Assembly: GCA_017400415.1 (NCBI GenBank)
Contig: JAFPTE010000039.1
Span: 1-15,088, forward strand
Reading direction: 5' to 3'
Length of the DNA stretch: 15,088 bases
DNA from: Oscillospiraceae bacterium
GTDB taxonomy: Bacteria > Bacillota > Clostridia > Oscillospirales > Oscillospiraceae
The notes under the pieces were generated by a model, which saw only the letters and a list, made by a program, of their open reading frames with translations, searched no databases and was not told where the DNA came from. Each line of letters opens with the position of its first letter. Positions within the stretch are counted from its first letter, which is position 1. Positions 1 to 8,960 of this stretch are shown here, in pieces. The position numbers and the translations under genes were made by a program.

Positions 1-3000
1 CTTGACAGCCACGACAGGCGCATCACCCTCATGGGCGTTGCCTCTCAGGATATCGTGGTATCCGGCGGCGGCTCCGGCTCTGCGCGCCAGAACAACCAGT
101 CCACCAGCTACAACTGGAACAACGCCTTCGAGGAAGAGGGCTTCTCCGTCAACCCCACCATCGTTGCCAAGTACAATAACTACAAGAACAACGACGGCGG
201 CTACAGCGGACTCCATATCGAGATGCCCGTCTCCCAGCTGGGCGACACCGAGACCGCTACATACGCTGCTTACCGTGATGCAGCAGTCATCGTTCTCTAC
301 CGTTGGAGCACCGAGAACTCCGACCTGGCTACCTACAACGCCAAGGGCCACTCCGACCCCAACGATACTGAGCTTGACCTCCAGGACAACGAGAAGGACC
401 TGATCAGACACGCCAACAAGTACTTTGATAAGGTCATCGTCCTTATCAACAGCTCCTACACCATGGATGTCTCCGAGCTGGCTGACCCCGACAGCGACCT
501 CTGCGTGGACGCTATCCTCTGGGTCGGCGGTGTGGGCCAGGTGGGCTGCCTTGAGGCCGTCAAGATTCTTGAAGGCAAGGTCAACCCCTCCGGCCGTCTG
601 CCCGACACCTGGTGGGCCAACCTGAAGGCTGACCCCGCATTCCCCAACGTTTCCCAGATGAACCAGAACGCCGAGGGCAACGGCAGAGCAGACGCCTTCT
701 TCCGCAGCCCCCAGGGCGCTCAGACCGCCTTTGCCCTGGTTGAGTACCGTGAGGGCATCTACATGGGTCACCGCTACTATGAGACCGTCTATGACGATCT
801 GGTAGCGGCAGGCAAGCAGGCCGAGGCCGACAAGTTCTACAAGGAAACCGTGGCCTTCCCCTTTGGCTACGGCCTGAGCTATACGGACTTCGTCTGGCAG
901 CTGGCCGGCGTTTCCAAGAACAGGACCATCACCACCGATAAGCAGTATCTCACCGTCCAGGTGGCTGTCACCAACGTGGGCAGCAGAGCCGGCAAGGACG
1001 TGGTTGAGCTCTACAACACCGCTCCCTACACCAAGGGCGGCATCGAGAAGGCCTCCGCAGCTCTGGTGGGCTTTGCCAAGACCAAGGAGCTGGCCCCCGG
1101 CGAGACCGACATCGTGACCATCCGCATCCTGGCTCACGACCTGGCCTCCTATGACTGGAACGACAAGAACGGCAACGGCTTTGAGGGCTATGAGCTGGAG
1201 AAGGGCACCTACGTCCTCTCCGCCCGCCGCAACAGCCATGACGTGGTGCTGAAGGTGGAGTTCAACTGCCCCGCCGACATCACCTGCCCCATCGACCTCC
1301 AGAGCGGCAACCCCGTGAAGAACGTCTTCACCGATGACGACTGGACCAACTTCGAGACCGTCCGTGACGATTATCTGGAGAACCTCATCTCCCGTGAGAA
1401 CGGCCTGACTCAGCCCAAGCCCGTCTCCCTGGCTGACCGGACCCTCTCCGAGGCCGAGTACGCCCTGCTGCAGTCCGAGGAGTTCTATTATCCCTACATG
1501 GATAACCCGGACCAGCCCTGGTACGTTGCCAAGGGCGGCATCCCCGAAAACTGGACCCAGGCCACCACTGCTCTGTCCAATGCCGAGCTCACCGCACTCC
1601 GTGCAAAGCTCCCCGGCGTTGAGTACACCGAGCCCAAGATTGTGGACGGCAAGGTCTCCTTCGACCACCTGACCGCCCAGCAGAAGGCCAACAACGCCAT
1701 CTGGGACGAGTACCTGAACGCACTGACCTATGATCAGCTGGTTTCCTACTATGCCTCCGCCAAGGGCCCCCTCTCCGGCGGCCTTACCGGCTCTGACGGC
1801 CCCGTCACCTTCGGCGGCGGCGCTGACTGGCCTACCTGCCCCATCTCTGCTGCTACCTGGAACGTGGAGCTCATTGAGATGCAGGGCGAGATGCTGGGTA
1901 CCCAGGCCATGCTGAACGGCACCACCGGCTGGCGCGGCGGCGGTATTGATACCCACCGTACCCCCTTCAACGGCCGCTGCTTCGAGTATTACTCCGAGGA
2001 CGGCGTCCTGGCTGCCCACATCGCCAGAGCCGTTGATACCGGCGTTACCAGCAAGGGCATTATGTGCTACTGGAAGCACTACTTCAACAACGACCAGGAA
2101 TACCGTCGTGCAAACTTCGGCGGCGTCTCCGTGTTCATTACCGAGCAGGCCATGCGTGAGATCTATCTGAAGCCCTTCGAGGCCGTCATCAAGAACGGCA
2201 CCGCCGGCGTCATGACCTCCTTCAACCGTCTGGGCTTCATCGTCAACTCCAACAACTGGGCCAGCCATCAGAAGCTCATGCGTGATGAGTGGGGCTACAA
2301 GGGCGGCACCGTCAACGACCAGTGGGCCAAGAGCTACGTCTCTCAGGACCTGATGGTCCGTGCCGGCGATACCTACCTGATGGGCTCCTGGAACGGCTAC
2401 GTCACCACCGGCCTCACCTGGGGCAAGTGGGATGCAGCTCAGCGTGACGGCAAGGGCCTGCCTCTGGTCCCCGATGCAGACGCTGCCAGCCAGAACGTGA
2501 AGGACGGCACCGTCCCCTCCGAGACCCAGTACTATGTAATGCGTCTGGCCGCTGTCCGTGACGCCCGCAACGAGGTCAACTCCTGCGTCATGAAGAACAA
2601 CGTCAGCTCCATGACCTTCACCGCCACCGCATATCAGGGAATCAACAACTACAAGGCTGTTGTGGAGTCCCCCGATACCACAAACTTCGTCATAAGCGGC
2701 TATGATTCCGGCGTGAACATCTCCAGACTGGCCAAGGGCAGCTTCGACGGCGTGGAGCCCACCAAGGAGACCAAGACCACCTCCAGCGGCTCCTCCACCA
2801 CCACTACCCAGGTCTGGACCTATCAGTGCGAGGGCTTCACCGTGGTCGAGAACAGAAATGCCAACGGCACCTCCGTCACCTCCACCACCTGGACCTATCC
2901 TGAGTACTCCATCACCGAGACCGCCACCAACCGCACCTTTAATCTGGCCGGCGGCACCACCGTCTCCCAGACCCTGTCCGACGGCACCGTCACCGCCACC

Positions 3001-3675
3001 TCCTACACCGTGAACGGCCTGACCATCGCCACCGGCGGCAACGCCATCACCGTGGGCAGGAACGTTGCCCTGGGCACCTACGAGATCCCCGTGACCGTGA
3101 ACTGCGACAACTGGGTCAAGAACGCCCCCGCCACCATCATCCTGAAGGTCGTGAGCCCCCTGACCGTCAACGGCGAGGAAATCTCCGCTGAGCCCATCAA
3201 CCTGAGAGCAGGCAGACAGGACATCACCGTGTCCTCTGACTACTATGCTTACATGAACAAGCACAGCGACCAGACCTTCCTGGTAATGAGCGCCTACAAC
3301 GCCGGCTCCGGCTGGATGCAGCGCCACGAGGATGAGTCCGCTGCAGATATCGTCACTCTGGATTACGACGCCATCAAGGATCTTGAGACCTTCCAGGCTC
3401 ACGAGCCTAAGTACGAGATCGTGGGCGACCTGCCCGCCGGCCTCACCGTGACCCCGATCATGGACAGACCTCTCGGCTACTGCGGCCTCCAGTACTCCAG
3501 CGATATCAACATCGGCCTGAAGCTCACCGGCAATCTGGCCGCCGGCACCTACACCTTCACCGTCAAGCTTACCACCTACACCGTCAACAAGACCGGTACC
3601 GGCGGTAACTGGATCCGTGCCACCGCAGGCACCCAGGTGGTTGTGGAGCAGCCCGTGACCATCGTTGTCAAGTAA
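1..3675 (+). CDS. GH3-family glycoside hydrolase, swapped domain order, 5' end outside window
   Basis: A large surface-type GH3 protein; the frame is open from base 1, so the ATG at 31 is internal. By comparison with the second GH3 protein about 100 N-terminal residues are missing. Counting residues from base 1, the GH3 C-terminal domain comes first: GGGSGS at 22-27, acid/base candidate E105, closing FPFGYGLSY at 286-294. A fibronectin III-like domain follows (about 300-415). The catalytic barrel domain is last (about 580-850): DGP at 599, SED at 665-667, KH at 692-693, nucleophile candidate D773. Residues about 870-1224 form a beta-rich, Ser/Thr-rich tail with no membrane helix, unlike the other two GH3 proteins here. 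GH3 enzymes usually release beta-linked glucose, xylose or GlcNAc; the substrate is unknown. F741 replaces the usual active-site Tyr. Arg codons are mainly CGT, CGC and AGA. The hairpin at 3711-3747 separates it from the lipoprotein gene. The family call is firm; activity is inferred. Confidence 0.9.
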   Translation, partial: LDSHDRRITLMGVASQDIVVSGGGSGSARQNNQSTSYNWNNAFEEEGFSVNPTIVAKYNNYKNNDGGYSGLHIEMPVSQLGDTETATYAAYRDAAVIVLYRWSTENSDLATYNAKGHSDPNDTELDLQDNEKDLIRHANKYFDKVIVLINSSYTMDVSELADPDSDLCVDAILWVGGVGQVGCLEAVKILEGKVNPSGRLPDTWWANLKADPAFPNVSQMNQNAEGNGRADAFFRSPQGAQTAFALVEYREGIYMGHRYYETVYDDLVAAGKQAEADKFYKETVAFPFGYGLSYTDFVWQLAGVSKNRTITTDKQYLTVQVAVTNVGSRAGKDVVELYNTAPYTKGGIEKASAALVGFAKTKELAPGETDIVTIRILAHDLASYDWNDKNGNGFEGYELEKGTYVLSARRNSHDVVLKVEFNCPADITCPIDLQSGNPVKNVFTDDDWTNFETVRDDYLENLISRENGLTQPKPVSLADRTLSEAEYALLQSEEFYYPYMDNPDQPWYVAKGGIPENWTQATTALSNAELTALRAKLPGVEYTEPKIVDGKVSFDHLTAQQKANNAIWDEYLNALTYDQLVSYYASAKGPLSGGLTGSDGPVTFGGGADWPTCPISAATWNVELIEMQGEMLGTQAMLNGTTGWRGGGIDTHRTPFNGRCFEYYSEDGVLAAHIARAVDTGVTSKGIMCYWKHYFNNDQEYRRANFGGVSVFITEQAMREIYLKPFEAVIKNGTAGVMTSFNRLGFIVNSNNWASHQKLMRDEWGYKGGTVNDQWAKSYVSQDLMVRAGDTYLMGSWNGYVTTGLTWGKWDAAQRDGKGLPLVPDADAASQNVKDGTVPSETQYYVMRLAAVRDARNEVNSCVMKNNVSSMTFTATAYQGINNYKAVVESPDTTNFVISGYDSGVNISRLAKGSFDGVEPTKETKTTSSGSSTTTTQVWTYQCEGFTVVENRNANGTSVTSTTWTYPEYSITETATNRTFNLAGGTTVSQTLSDGTVTATSYTVNGLTIATGGNAITVGRNVALGTYEIPVTVNCDNWVKNAPATIILKVVSPLTVNGEEISAEPINLRAGRQDITVSSDYYAYMNKHSDQTFLVMSAYNAGSGWMQRHEDESAADIVTLDYDAIKDLETFQAHEPKYEIVGDLPAGLTVTPIMDRPLGYCGLQYSSDINIGLKLTGNLAAGTYTFTVKLTTYTVNKTGTGGNWIRATAGTQVVVEQPVTIVVK

Positions 3676-3710
3676 TTGAATCGCCAAAGCAAGTGACCGA
3701 CTGACCTAAG

Positions 3711-3765
3711 CTTATGCTCCGGCAGCGTAATGCCGCCGGAGCATAAGTTATAAGAAGCGTTTTTT
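3711..3765 (+). terminator. Intercistronic hairpin with displaced U-run (possible attenuator)
   Basis: A perfect 13-bp stem (3711-3723 with 3735-3747, arm CTTATGCTCCGGC) encloses an 11-nt loop. A run of six T follows at 3760-3765, 12 nt past the stem rather than at its base, and abuts the lipoprotein's ribosome binding site. This is not a textbook terminator. It could give partial termination, or protect the 3' end of the upstream GH3 message after processing, so that the flanking genes are expressed at different levels. No good promoter is visible in the gap. Confidence 0.55.
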
Positions 3766-3771
3766 GAGGAG
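3766..3771 (+). promoter_or_regulatory. Ribosome binding site setting the lipoprotein start
   Basis: GAGGAG lies 7 nt before the ATG at 3779. It lies inside the extension that would be translated from the TTG at 3764, so the ATG is the better start. Confidence 0.8.
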
Positions 3772-3778
3772 CGAGAAA

Positions 3779-5323
3779 ATGAAGAAGATTATTGCAATAC
3801 TGCTTTGCATGCTGGTGCTTCTGGGCTGCCTGGCCGCCTGCGCACCGGCCGCCGACCCGGGCAAGACCCCGGACTCCGGCAAAACACCCACGGAAAACCC
3901 GGGCAAGACTCCGGAGGATCCCAAGCCACAGAATCCGGACCCCAACCCGGGCACCGACCCGGGCACTAACCCGGGCACCGACCCGGGCACTAACCCGGGC
4001 ACCAACCCGGGCACCGACCCGGATCCCAAGCCTGAGGATCCCAAGCCCCAGGTCGTTGACGAGACCAAGACCGTCTCCAAGCTGTCTGTGGAGAAGGAGC
4101 CGGACAAGGTCTATTACGAGGTAGGGGAGGAGTTCACCGTTGAGGGCGGCATAGTGCTTGTGACCTACACCGACGGCACCACCCAGAGCCTGCCTATGAC
4201 CAGCCCCTCCTTCACCATCGCCGCCCCCTCCACCAGCGCAGTGGGCACCAAGAACATAAACGTACGCTCTGCCAACAACAAGAAGTGCACCTTCACTGTC
4301 CGTGTTGCCAACAAGAGCTTCAATATCACCTACAACCTGAATTACCAGGGCGCACCTGCTCCGGAGGTGGTCTCCGTAGTCAAGGGCCAGAAGGCCGAGA
4401 GCAAGACCCCCGTCAGAGAGGGCTACACCTTTGTGGCCTGGTACGCAAACAAGGATTATATCTATCAGTATGACTTCAGCAAGGGCGTCACCGACGCTGC
4501 CGAGCTCTTCGCCCTCTGGAAAAAGGACGGCGCCGAGTACTTCGACGTGACCTTCGACCACGGCTATTACGGCGACCTGTACCAGACCTACTCCTATCCC
4601 GTCCAGTCCGGAACCACGGTCTCCAAGCCCTCCGACCCTGTCCGCCTGGGCTATAAGTTCAGCAAGTGGCTGGACGCCAACGGCACAGAATTTGACTTCT
4701 CCAAGCCCATCACCTCCGCAGTCACCATCACCGCCTCCTGGACCAAGACCGTCACCGGCACCCAGACCTATCAGTTCGAGGCCGAGGATACCAGCCTGAA
4801 GGGCAAGGTAGGCCCCGCCTTCAGCGGCACCTGCAGCGAGGAGGCCATGATTGTCTCCGCCCCGGAGAACAGAGGCTGCTCCAACGACCGCTTCGTGTCC
4901 TTCCTGTACCGCAGCGAAAACTCCCTGGAGTTCTATATCGCCTGCGATGAGGAGCTCACGGACGTGACCCTCTATGCCCGCCTCTCCGCCGAGCTGAGAG
5001 ACTTCACCTTCAATCCCTCCAACTACGCCATCGAGGTCAACGATGAGCCCATGAATTATGACCCCATCAGCTTCGTAGGCGTGCCCAAGCCCACCGACGC
5101 CGCCTCCGCCCTGGACTGCCTGCCCTTCAAGGATTACCTTATCGGCAAGAACATCCACCTGAAGAAGGGCGCCAACCTTATCCGCCTGATAACCAAGAAC
5201 TCCGTTCCCATGGACGGCTCCACCCTTGAGGCTGCTGCGCCTATTGTGGACTCCATAAAGCTGGAGACCTCCGGCGTGGTGATCTGGGACGCCAACCGCG
5301 GACTGCCTGCCTCCAACTATTGA
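3779..5323 (+). CDS. Carbohydrate-binding lipoprotein with Pro-rich stalk, Ig-like domain, two B-repeats and CBM6/35-like domain
   Basis: A 514-residue predicted surface lipoprotein. The N-terminus has lysines, a hydrophobic core and a lipobox: LAAC (Cys21), with LLGC (Cys17) as an alternative, so it should be lipidated and held on the outer membrane face. Residues 22-100 are a Pro/Gly/Thr-rich stalk with six tandem NPGT/DPGT units. About 101-178 resemble a bacterial group 3 Ig-like domain. About 181-250 and 255-323 are two InlB-type B-repeats (Listeria-Bacteroides repeat, Flg_new): GYTFVAWY and later YDFS in the first, GYKFSKWL and FDFS in the second. From 331 the motif YQFEAED opens a beta-sandwich resembling CBM6/CBM35 modules, which bind glycans, often with calcium. 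No catalytic motif is seen. It lies 24 nt before the membrane GH3 gene, so the two are probably cotranscribed, and it may present glycan to that enzyme. Ligand unknown. Confidence 0.85.
   Translation: MKKIIAILLCMLVLLGCLAACAPAADPGKTPDSGKTPTENPGKTPEDPKPQNPDPNPGTDPGTNPGTDPGTNPGTNPGTDPDPKPEDPKPQVVDETKTVSKLSVEKEPDKVYYEVGEEFTVEGGIVLVTYTDGTTQSLPMTSPSFTIAAPSTSAVGTKNINVRSANNKKCTFTVRVANKSFNITYNLNYQGAPAPEVVSVVKGQKAESKTPVREGYTFVAWYANKDYIYQYDFSKGVTDAAELFALWKKDGAEYFDVTFDHGYYGDLYQTYSYPVQSGTTVSKPSDPVRLGYKFSKWLDANGTEFDFSKPITSAVTITASWTKTVTGTQTYQFEAEDTSLKGKVGPAFSGTCSEEAMIVSAPENRGCSNDRFVSFLYRSENSLEFYIACDEELTDVTLYARLSAELRDFTFNPSNYAIEVNDEPMNYDPISFVGVPKPTDAASALDCLPFKDYLIGKNIHLKKGANLIRLITKNSVPMDGSTLEAAAPIVDSIKLETSGVVIWDANRGLPASNY
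3944..4015 (+). repeat. Six tandem 12-bp units encoding NPGT/DPGT
   Basis: Six consecutive 12-bp units of the form (A/G)ACCCGGGCAC(C/T), followed by a degenerate seventh from 4016. They encode the Asn/Asp-Pro-Gly-Thr stalk of the lipoprotein. The unit is a multiple of three, so copy-number changes would alter stalk length without a frameshift. Confidence 0.9.
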
Positions 5324-5331
5324 TTCTCCCA

Positions 5332-5340
5332 GGAAGGAGA
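5332..5340 (+). promoter_or_regulatory. Ribosome binding site selecting a GTG start
   Basis: GGAAGGAGA ends 7 nt before the GTG at 5348 but 13 nt before the in-frame ATG at 5354. The spacing favours the GTG. Confidence 0.75.
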
Positions 5341-5347
5341 GATTACA

Positions 5348-8300
5348 GTGTTTATGGATTTTATCAGGACCAAGGGAGGTAAGGTCTGGCTTATCGTCAC
5401 CGCCGTTCTTCTGGTCCTTGTGACAGTCGTAAACGTTCTGGGGCTCACTGTGCTCTGGGATATGGCAACGCTCCTTTTCGGCTCACCCAGGCCGATTTAC
5501 GATAACAGCGTGGCAATGATGTACCTTCCCTCCACCAACAGCAAGAAGGAGGCCTACGACAACGCCGCCAGGGTGAACATAGAGGCTGCCCGGGAGGGCT
5601 TCGTCCTGCTGAAAAACCGGGGCAATGCGCTGCCTGTCCATAAGGGAGCAAGAATCAGCATCTTCGGCAAGAACAGCGTGAACATGGCCTTCTCCGGCGG
5701 CGGCTCCGGCTCCTTCATCGTTGAAGAGGGCTCCGCACTTTATAAGCGCCTGTCCGGACTGGGCATTGACATCAGCTACAAGTCCATCTATGACGCCCTG
5801 GAGGAGGATTTCAAGCTGAATCCCACCCTGAAAGCCTTCTATGAGAACGACAAGCTCTCCGGCGAGAAGCGCTCCAATACCAACACGGACCTGGACAGCG
5901 GCGACGACAAGGCCTTCTCCGTAGGCGAGACCCCTGTCTCCATGTACACCCAGGACGTGAAGAACAGCTATAAGGACTATAAGGACCTGGCTATCGTGGT
6001 CCTCACCCGCATCGGCGGCGAGGGCGCAGACCTGCCCCGCCATCAGGGCAGCACCGCCGGCGCCGTCAGTGAGGATTCCCACTACCTGCAGCTGGACCAA
6101 AACGAGATCGATATGCTGAAGGAGGTCACCTCCGCCGGCTTTGATAAGGTCCTGGTCCTGTTCAACATCCCCTCTGCCATGGAGGCGGACTTCCTGTTTG
6201 ACACTGCAAAATACCCCTTCGCCGACAAAATCGATGCAGCCCTGTGGATAGGCTTCACGGGCAAGCAGGGCATCATGGCCCTTCCGGATATCCTGTCCGG
6301 CCAGGTCTCTCCCAGCGGCAGGACCGTGGACACCTGGGCCACTGACTTCCTGGCAAACCCCACCGCCGTGAACTTCGGCACCGGCATAACCCAGAAGCCT
6401 GTCAGCAAGAACCAGACCTTCGACCAGTACAATTCCGGCCTGTATTACTTCGTCCACTATGAAGAGGGCGTGTACGTGGGCTACCGCTATTACGAGACCC
6501 GGGGATTCACGGACGGGGAGGAATGGTATAAGAAAAACGTGGTGTTCCCCTTCGGCTACGGCCTGAGCTACACCACCTTTGACTGGACCGTGGGCACCCC
6601 CAGCACCGCAGCCGTAACTGCCGACGGCCTCATTTCCGTGGACGTCACCGTCAGGAACACCGGCTCTGTGGCCGGCAAGGATGTGGTGCAGCTCTATGTG
6701 TCCGCCCCCTACACCCCCGGCGGCATCGAGAAGCCCCATAAGGTCCTGTGCGCCTTTGCCAAGACCGGCCTTCTGAACCCGGGCCAGTCCGAGACCCTGA
6801 CCCTCACCGCCAGGCCCTATGACTTCGCCTCCTATGACTACCGGGACCAGAACAAAAACGGCTTTGCGGGCTATGAGCTGGACCAGGGAAAATACACCTT
6901 CTATGTGTCCAGAAACGCCCATGAGTCCGTGGGCACCTTTGACTGCACCGCAGCCCAGGGCATCAGATTCGAGACCGACCCTGTCACCGGCAATATCGTA
7001 GGCAACCGCTACACGAAGGATAATGCCGTCACCGCCACGGACCTGTCCGGCGTCACCGATACGGACGCACCTCTGGACAGGATACTGTCCCGGTCCGACT
7101 GGGACGGTACCTGGCCCACGGCCATTACCGATTCCGACAGAGCCGCCATCTCCGGCATTCTGGAGGAGCTGAAGAACACTCAGACCAACAACCCCAATAA
7201 CTATGATGAGGACTTCGAGTATCCCGACATGGAGGAGGACCCGGTGCGGACTGTCCGGGACCTTCTGCCGGACCATACTCCGGAGGAGACCTACAAGGCC
7301 ATCGTCAGCTACGACGACCCGGGCTGGAAAGAAATCCTGGCCGCCATGGATCCTGCGGTCTGCATCGACGTGTACAACCACGCCGCCTATCAGATCAAGG
7401 AGATACCCCAGGCCGGCCTGCCCGGCACCCTCCACGCCGACGGCCCCAGCGGCTTTACCTGTTTCCTCAACTCCGAGCGCATCAGCGGCACCAACCAGTA
7501 CTGCTCCGAGCCCGTTTTCGCCTCCACCTGGAACCTGGAGCTTATCGAGGAGATAGGCAAGGCCATAGGCGAGGAGGGTATCTGGGGCTATGACGTGACC
7601 GGCCAGCCCTACTCCTGCATCTACGCCCCCGGCGTGAACATCCACCGGAGCCCCTTCGGCGGACGCTGCTCCGAGTATATGTCCGAGGACCCCTTCGTCA
7701 CCGGCATGATGGCCGCAGCGGAGATAAAGGGCATGCAGTCCCGGGGCGTGTCGCCCACCCTGAAGCACTTCGTGGCCAACGAGCAGGAGACCCACCGCAG
7801 CATCACCGGCGACTGCACCTGGCTGACGGAGCAGTCTCTTCGGGAGATTTACCTGAAGGCCTTTGAGCTGGCCATAAAGGAAAGCCAGTGCCGGGGCATA
7901 ATGACCTCCTTCAACCGTGTGGGCACCATGTGGACCGGCGGCGACTATCGCCTGTGCACAGAAATCCTGCGGAATGAGTGGGGCTTCCGGGGCCTCATCA
8001 TCTGCGACTTCAACACCGTGCCTCAGTACATGAACGGCACCCAGATGGCCTACGCCGGCGGCGATGTGAACCTGCAGACCGTTGGCGGCGGCAACTTTGA
8101 GTGCGACCCCAGCGAGACCGGCGACGCCGTGGTGCTCCTTGGGGCCATGAAGAACATCATGTACGCCATGACCAACTCCAACGCCATGAACGGCAAGGTC
8201 ATCGGCTACGCCACCCCCTCCTGGGTACCCATTATGTACGTCATTGACGGCGTAATCGTTCTGGCCCTCGCTGCCTGGGGCATATTGGGCATGCTGGCAG

Positions 8301-8353
8301 CAAAGCGCAACAAAAAGGGCAGGGAAATAGTCATCCGCAGCGATTCCGAGTAA
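5348..8353 (+). CDS. Membrane-anchored GH3-family glycoside hydrolase, transmembrane helix at each end
   Basis: A 1001-residue GH3 protein with GTG start. A hydrophobic helix lies at about 13-36 after a basic N-terminus (R7, K9, K12), with no clear signal-peptidase site. The GH3 C-terminal domain comes first (about 75-408): GGGSGS at 117-122, acid/base candidate E225 in GGEGADL, FPFGYGLSY at 400-408. A fibronectin III-like domain follows (about 420-525), then a linker with a short acidic stretch. The catalytic barrel is last (about 650-930): DGPSG from D698, HRSPFGGR, SEDP at 779-782, KH at 806-807, nucleophile candidate D887 in GLIICDF. F855 replaces the usual active-site Tyr. A second helix spans about 961-987, followed by a strongly basic tail. 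The positive-inside rule puts both ends in the cytoplasm and the enzyme outside. Of the three GH3 proteins here it keeps the GH3 signatures best, so it is the most likely active. Substrate unknown; probably a beta-glucosidase-like activity. Confidence 0.92.
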   Translation: MFMDFIRTKGGKVWLIVTAVLLVLVTVVNVLGLTVLWDMATLLFGSPRPIYDNSVAMMYLPSTNSKKEAYDNAARVNIEAAREGFVLLKNRGNALPVHKGARISIFGKNSVNMAFSGGGSGSFIVEEGSALYKRLSGLGIDISYKSIYDALEEDFKLNPTLKAFYENDKLSGEKRSNTNTDLDSGDDKAFSVGETPVSMYTQDVKNSYKDYKDLAIVVLTRIGGEGADLPRHQGSTAGAVSEDSHYLQLDQNEIDMLKEVTSAGFDKVLVLFNIPSAMEADFLFDTAKYPFADKIDAALWIGFTGKQGIMALPDILSGQVSPSGRTVDTWATDFLANPTAVNFGTGITQKPVSKNQTFDQYNSGLYYFVHYEEGVYVGYRYYETRGFTDGEEWYKKNVVFPFGYGLSYTTFDWTVGTPSTAAVTADGLISVDVTVRNTGSVAGKDVVQLYVSAPYTPGGIEKPHKVLCAFAKTGLLNPGQSETLTLTARPYDFASYDYRDQNKNGFAGYELDQGKYTFYVSRNAHESVGTFDCTAAQGIRFETDPVTGNIVGNRYTKDNAVTATDLSGVTDTDAPLDRILSRSDWDGTWPTAITDSDRAAISGILEELKNTQTNNPNNYDEDFEYPDMEEDPVRTVRDLLPDHTPEETYKAIVSYDDPGWKEILAAMDPAVCIDVYNHAAYQIKEIPQAGLPGTLHADGPSGFTCFLNSERISGTNQYCSEPVFASTWNLELIEEIGKAIGEEGIWGYDVTGQPYSCIYAPGVNIHRSPFGGRCSEYMSEDPFVTGMMAAAEIKGMQSRGVSPTLKHFVANEQETHRSITGDCTWLTEQSLREIYLKAFELAIKESQCRGIMTSFNRVGTMWTGGDYRLCTEILRNEWGFRGLIICDFNTVPQYMNGTQMAYAGGDVNLQTVGGGNFECDPSETGDAVVLLGAMKNIMYAMTNSNAMNGKVIGYATPSWVPIMYVIDGVIVLALAAWGILGMLAAKRNKKGREIVIRSDSE

Positions 8354-8380
8354 TTCTTCTTCATAATTTTCTTCTTCCAC

Positions 8381-8422
8381 AGCCAAAGGCGTCCGGGAAA
8401 ACCCGGGCGCCTGCGGCTTTTT
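8381..8422 (+). terminator. Rho-independent terminator after the membrane GH3 gene
   Basis: A 10-bp GC-rich stem with one G-U pair (8388-8397 with 8402-8411) and an AAAA loop. It is flanked by outer pairs AGCC/GGCT and followed by five T at 8418-8422. It ends the transcript of the lipoprotein and membrane GH3 genes. Confidence 0.9.
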
Positions 8423-8429
8423 AGTATAT

Positions 8430-8458
8430 TTTCCGGTTTTTTGAGTATCCTTTATATA
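8430..8458 (+). promoter_or_regulatory. Weak candidate promoter for tspO
   Basis: TATATA at 8453-8458 could be a -10 element, with a poor -35 (TTTCCG, 8430-8435) 17 bp upstream. A strong terminator precedes the gene, so some promoter is expected between 8423 and 8482, but this one is uncertain. Confidence 0.3.
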
Positions 8459-8482
8459 GAAAAATCGGAAAGGATTGGTCCA

Positions 8483-8950
8483 ATGAAGAAGAACATCAAA
8501 ACCCTTATTCTGTCCGTGGGCATTCCTCTGGCGGGGGGAGCACTGGTTGGCTGGCTCACCTCCTCCCGGGGGAACTACAACGAAATGGTAAAGCCGCCTC
8601 TGTCGCCGCCCGCCTGGGTCTTCCCGGTGGCCTGGGCCCTGCTCTATATCCTCATGGGCTATGCACTGTACCGGGTGCTGGTCTCCGGCGCACCCCGGGA
8701 GCAGAAGAACTCCGCTCTGACGGTTTTCACCTTCCAGCTGGCCCTCAACTACCTCTGGCCGGTGATATTCTTTATCATCGACGCCTATTGGGGAGCAGTG
8801 GTGTGCCTGGTTGCCCTCATCTTCCTTATCGGCATGACCATGCGGGAGTTTGCAAAAGCCGACTCCCTTGCCCCGAAGCTCCTGCTGCCGTACCTTCTCT
8901 GGTGCCTCTTTGCACTCTACCTGAACGTGGGCGTGGCGGTGCTGAACTGA
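8483..8950 (+). CDS. tspO: TspO/MBR-family membrane protein
   Basis: A 155-residue protein of five predicted transmembrane helices, the usual length for the tryptophan-rich sensory protein / peripheral benzodiazepine receptor family. The hallmark stretch KPPLSPPAWVFPVAW starts at residue 37 and continues into LLYILMGYA. A QLALNYLWPVIFF helix and a closing LLLPYLLWCLFALYLN helix match the family pattern. TspO proteins bind porphyrins and related ligands and have been linked to tetrapyrrole and stress responses; the role here is unknown. The ATG at 8483 has AAGGA at 8470-8474, 8 nt upstream, and gives the family's normal N-terminus. An upstream in-frame TTG at 8441 would add 14 residues and is disfavoured. 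The gene stands alone between a terminator and a convergent flavin reductase gene. Confidence 0.93.
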   Translation: MKKNIKTLILSVGIPLAGGALVGWLTSSRGNYNEMVKPPLSPPAWVFPVAWALLYILMGYALYRVLVSGAPREQKNSALTVFTFQLALNYLWPVIFFIIDAYWGAVVCLVALIFLIGMTMREFAKADSLAPKLLLPYLLWCLFALYLNVGVAVLN

Positions 8951-8960
8951 AAAACGGTTG

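Noticed and set aside
3696..3704. Single LytTR-like 9-mer after the first GH3 gene
   Set aside because: It matches 8 of 9 positions on the minus strand, but there is no partner 20-22 bp away on either side.
3748..4107. 119-codon minus-strand frame with repeated PGLVPGS
   Set aside because: Out-of-frame reading of the same 12-bp repeat tract, running through the intercistronic region without a ribosome site.
3668..5158. 496-codon minus-strand open frame opposite the lipoprotein gene
   Set aside because: In-register shadow; its ARVGARVS-like repeat is simply the complement of the NPGT/DPGT coding repeat.
5483..8386. 967-codon open frame on the minus strand opposite the second GH3 gene
   Set aside because: Its codons are in register with the sense codons, so its stops would need TTA, CTA or TCA in the GH3 gene, which this genome hardly uses. 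The product is low-complexity Gly/Val/Ala/Leu-rich with no family signature.
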